Shown: positions 32,935 to 34,579 of the stretch, piece after piece | Layout of the letters: each line of letters begins with the position of its first letter | Numbering within the stretch: position 1 is the first letter of the stretch | Origin: Opitutia bacterium UBA7876 | GTDB taxonomy: Bacteria; Verrucomicrobiota; Verrucomicrobiia; Opitutales; Seribacteraceae | Assembly: GCA_002500665.1 (NCBI GenBank) | Contig: DLRY01000058.1 | Coordinates: forward strand, 81,367-115,945 | Direction: 5' to 3' | Length of the DNA stretch: 34,579 nucleotides | Position numbers and translations under genes: made by a program | Notes under the pieces: model-generated | What the model was told of the DNA's origin: nothing | The model's input: only the letters and a program-made list of their open reading frames with translations | Database searches by the model: none

Positions 32935-34178
32935 CACGCCAACAGGTCTAAGGCTCCGTTGCTTTCCCCGAAGTGGTCGCGTTGGGCTCCAAATTGCTGC
33001 AGCAAACCGAGGTATAGGTTGCTCATTGGAACGTCCTGTCTGTGCCAATGGCCGGAGGTCTTCATGCGACCGTCAAACACAAGAGCCGGCAGGTCGTCGA
33101 AATTGTGCGAGTTGGCACTGCCCATGGAGGCGGTGAGGAGCGTGGTCGTCTGCTCGAACAGGGAACTGTTGCCGACTTGGCGCGCCTTCATCGTGTTGAG
33201 GGAATCGTTGATGCGCTTGAGGATGGCATGCTCAAGCATGAGCAACTTGTCGATCTTCTCCTTCTTTTGGCCGTGGTGGGAAAGGTCGTGGTAGTTGCCG
33301 CTCAGGCTGGCTTCCTTGAAGCCTTCCCAGAAAGGAATCTGTACCGTGACGGCTCGGGTGGAATCGGTTTGGAGGGCCAACACGGCCAACTCCAGCAGGG
33401 TGGCCACGTAGTCGTCCACAGACTTGCGGTCGAAGTCCTCAAGCTCGTAGTCCACCGAAGGCTTGGAGCGCTCGGCCCAGTAGGCGCGGCGCTTTACGGT
33501 CTGCTCCACTTCGCGGACGGAGGTGAGGTACTCGTCCATTTTGGCCCGGTCGGTGGAATTGAGATGTTTCTCCATGGACTTGGCCTGAGCAGATACCGCA
33601 TCGAGGATGCTGCGGTCCTCGGCGAGGACCTGCCGTTGGGCTTTCTCGTTTTCGTCCACTTGAAAGAGCAGGTTGAAAATCTTGCGGGGGGAATCGATCT
33701 GATGCACCGGCAACCCGTGCTTGTCCCATGAGATCTGAGAAAAGTTAAGGTTTTCGCCCGCCTGAAAGACCAGCGACTTGAAACGCGTGTCGACTCCGAT
33801 CAGGTCCGCGACCGCCTGGTCGACGGACAGCCGGTTCTTGCGGTGCAGTTTGTTGAAGTAACCGGATAGAATGCCTACGCACGGGGTATGGCCAAAACCG
33901 TTCTGGACGGCGGGGTTGTCCAGCCCGCTGAAGATCTTAAGGTGCTTCAAGTGATCGGACAATTCGGCGAGCAGGGGCGGAGGGTTTTCGAATGCGCCGT
34001 CCGTCTTCGGGATCAGTTCGGGTTGATAAAAGCTGAGGTGATTGACGATGGTGAGGAGCCGACGGGGGGAATTCGACTCGCTGACCTGCCCGAGGCTCTC
34101 CATGCGGGGAAGAAGCAAGGCAACGCCTGCACCTTTAAGGAAGGTACGCCTTTTCGTGATGCCACCCGACAAATTCAT
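32934..34178 (-). CDS. DUF1552 protein with twin-arginine signal (copy 2)
   Basis: A 414-residue DUF1552 protein with a clear Tat signal (TKRRTFLKGAGVALLLP, residues 8-24). Family blocks correspond to those in copy 1: IFSGLDNPAVQNGFGHTP, RKNRLSVDQAVADLIG, EDRSILDAVSAQAKSMEKHL, ALQTDSTRAVTVQIP, YHDLSHHGQKKEKI and TASMGSANSHNFDDLPALVFDG. The C-terminus ends with a short species-variable segment. It is the first gene of the long minus-strand block and is translationally coupled to its DUF1592 partner. The 185-base gap upstream carries a 10-base palindrome just before the ATG but no strong promoter that I can see. Function of the family is undetermined; Tat export suggests folding or cofactor insertion in the cytoplasm. 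Confidence 0.93.
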   Translation of the reverse strand: MNLSGGITKRRTFLKGAGVALLLPRMESLGQVSESNSPRRLLTIVNHLSFYQPELIPKTDGAFENPPPLLAELSDHLKHLKIFSGLDNPAVQNGFGHTPCVGILSGYFNKLHRKNRLSVDQAVADLIGVDTRFKSLVFQAGENLNFSQISWDKHGLPVHQIDSPRKIFNLLFQVDENEKAQRQVLAEDRSILDAVSAQAKSMEKHLNSTDRAKMDEYLTSVREVEQTVKRRAYWAERSKPSVDYELEDFDRKSVDDYVATLLELAVLALQTDSTRAVTVQIPFWEGFKEASLSGNYHDLSHHGQKKEKIDKLLMLEHAILKRINDSLNTMKARQVGNSSLFEQTTTLLTASMGSANSHNFDDLPALVFDGRMKTSGHWHRQDVPMSNLYLGLLQQFGAQRDHFGESNGALDLLA

Positions 34179-34181
34179 GAT

Positions 34182-34191
34182 TGATTAATCA
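34182..34191. promoter_or_regulatory. Perfect palindrome TGATTAATCA just upstream of DUF1552 (copy 2)
   Basis: A 10-base perfect palindrome lies 3 bases before the ATG at 34178. On the minus strand it reads within TGTGATTAATCA. Its position near the start codon would allow a bound protein to block transcription or initiation. It is short and A/T-rich, so it could be chance. The rest of the gap 34192-34363 shows only short 5-bp dyads. Confidence 0.25.
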
Positions 34192-34363
34192 CATCAAGAA
34201 GGCGCTCGGTTGTACAGGGAATAAAGCCCCGCAACGAACAGTTGCAAACGAAGGGAAGGCTCTTCCGCTAAGGTCTCAATCCGGCTTGTTCTTATGATCC
34301 TCTGTCCAAGCTTCCCACATCTTGGCGAACCCGGTTTACTGAGCGAGACGTTGCCATTCCAGG

Positions 34364-34579
34364 TCACTCCACCTTCTTGCCGTGGAGCGTCTCGGCCTCT
34401 TTGACAAAGGCGTCGAAGGACCAGTTCCAGTATAGGAAACGCTGGCGGGCAAGCGGGTCGCCTGCCAGTTCAGTCAAGGCCTGATCATGCAGCACTTTCA
34501 AGCGCTGGGTCACGTCGGGGGTCCAAACCTGGGGGAAAAGGTGTGCGGGGACGGGCCACGCGCCCCGGTCTTTGACCCG
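34364..34579 (-). CDS. C-terminal 71 residues of a gene entering from the right edge
   Basis: An open minus-strand frame runs from the window edge to a TGA at 34366-34364. The visible 71 residues contain PVPAHLFPQVWTPDVTQRL, then a helical segment ending YWNWSFDAFVKEAE. This resembles the C-terminal helical part of DUF4838-type secreted proteins (associated with alpha-glucuronidase-like enzymes in polysaccharide loci), but the fragment is too short to be sure. The coding call rests on the amphipathic helix pattern and the absence of stops. It is co-directional with the DUF1552-DUF1592 block, 185 bases upstream, and may be part of the same degradation locus. Confidence 0.5.
   Translation of the reverse strand, partial: RVKDRGAWPVPAHLFPQVWTPDVTQRLKVLHDQALTELAGDPLARQRFLYWNWSFDAFVKEAETLHGKKVE

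Noticed and set aside
34195..34275. Small dyads (such as GCAAC...GTTGC) as a terminator for the edge gene
   Set aside because: Stems are only five base pairs with no T-run; this is within chance expectation.

Overview
The window looks like a chromosomal stretch from a member of the PVC superphylum, most likely a marine Verrucomicrobiota (inferred from gene content, moderate confidence). The indicators are six formylglycine sulfatases, two DUF1552/DUF1592 pairs of the planctomycete/verrucomicrobial type, DUF1080, SMP-30-like lactonases, leucine-rich-repeat lipoproteins, and weak or absent Shine-Dalgarno sequences. DNA is moderately G+C-rich and coding density is high. No gene-free stretch exceeds 300 bases; the largest gaps are 34179-34363, 15564-15742 and 6455-6632. 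I saw no tRNA, rRNA, CRISPR array, transposase or phage gene.

Layout. (1) 1-1782: a four-TM membrane protein cut by the left edge, diverging from clpS and an overlapping DUF2017-like gene; two perfect inverted repeats lie between the divergent genes. (2) 1786-6454, minus strand: an NtrC-type sigma54 activator, then a beta-ketoacyl-ACP synthase, an acyl carrier protein and a carotenoid-desaturase-like FAD oxidoreductase, which look like a small lipid or polyene pathway of unknown product. (3) 6633-8831: a secreted DUF1080 protein coupled to an LRR lipoprotein, converging on a small excisionase-like DNA-binding protein. (4) 8939-15563, minus strand: a sialidase, an EF-hand sulfatase and a large sulfatase fused to a GH50 agarase-like domain. 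(5) 15743-19095, plus strand: a sulfatase coupled to an SMP-30/esterase fusion. (6) 19111-34178, minus strand, about 15 kb and nearly gapless: DUF1552, DUF1592, sialidase, two sulfatases, SMP-30 lactonase, TauD/clavaminate-synthase-like dioxygenase, sulfatase, then a second DUF1552-DUF1592 pair with its own candidate promoter/operator. (7) 34364-34579: the C-terminus of another minus-strand gene.

How the genes may work together. Regions 4-6 read as one locus for taking apart a sulfated extracellular polysaccharide. Secreted sulfatases would remove sulfate, the GH50-like domain would act on an agar-like galactan backbone, sialidase-fold proteins and an esterase would trim side groups, and SMP-30-type lactonases and DUF1080 would handle oxidised sugars. 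The DUF1552/DUF1592 pairs (Tat-exported protein plus c-type haem motifs) recur at both ends of the minus-strand block; their role is unknown. No SusC/SusD or TonB transporter, no sulfatase-maturing enzyme and no sensor kinase for the NtrC-type regulator is in view. The most unusual items are the sulfatase-GH50 fusion, the lactonase-esterase fusion, the duplicated cytochrome-like modules and the small synthase/carrier/desaturase cassette.
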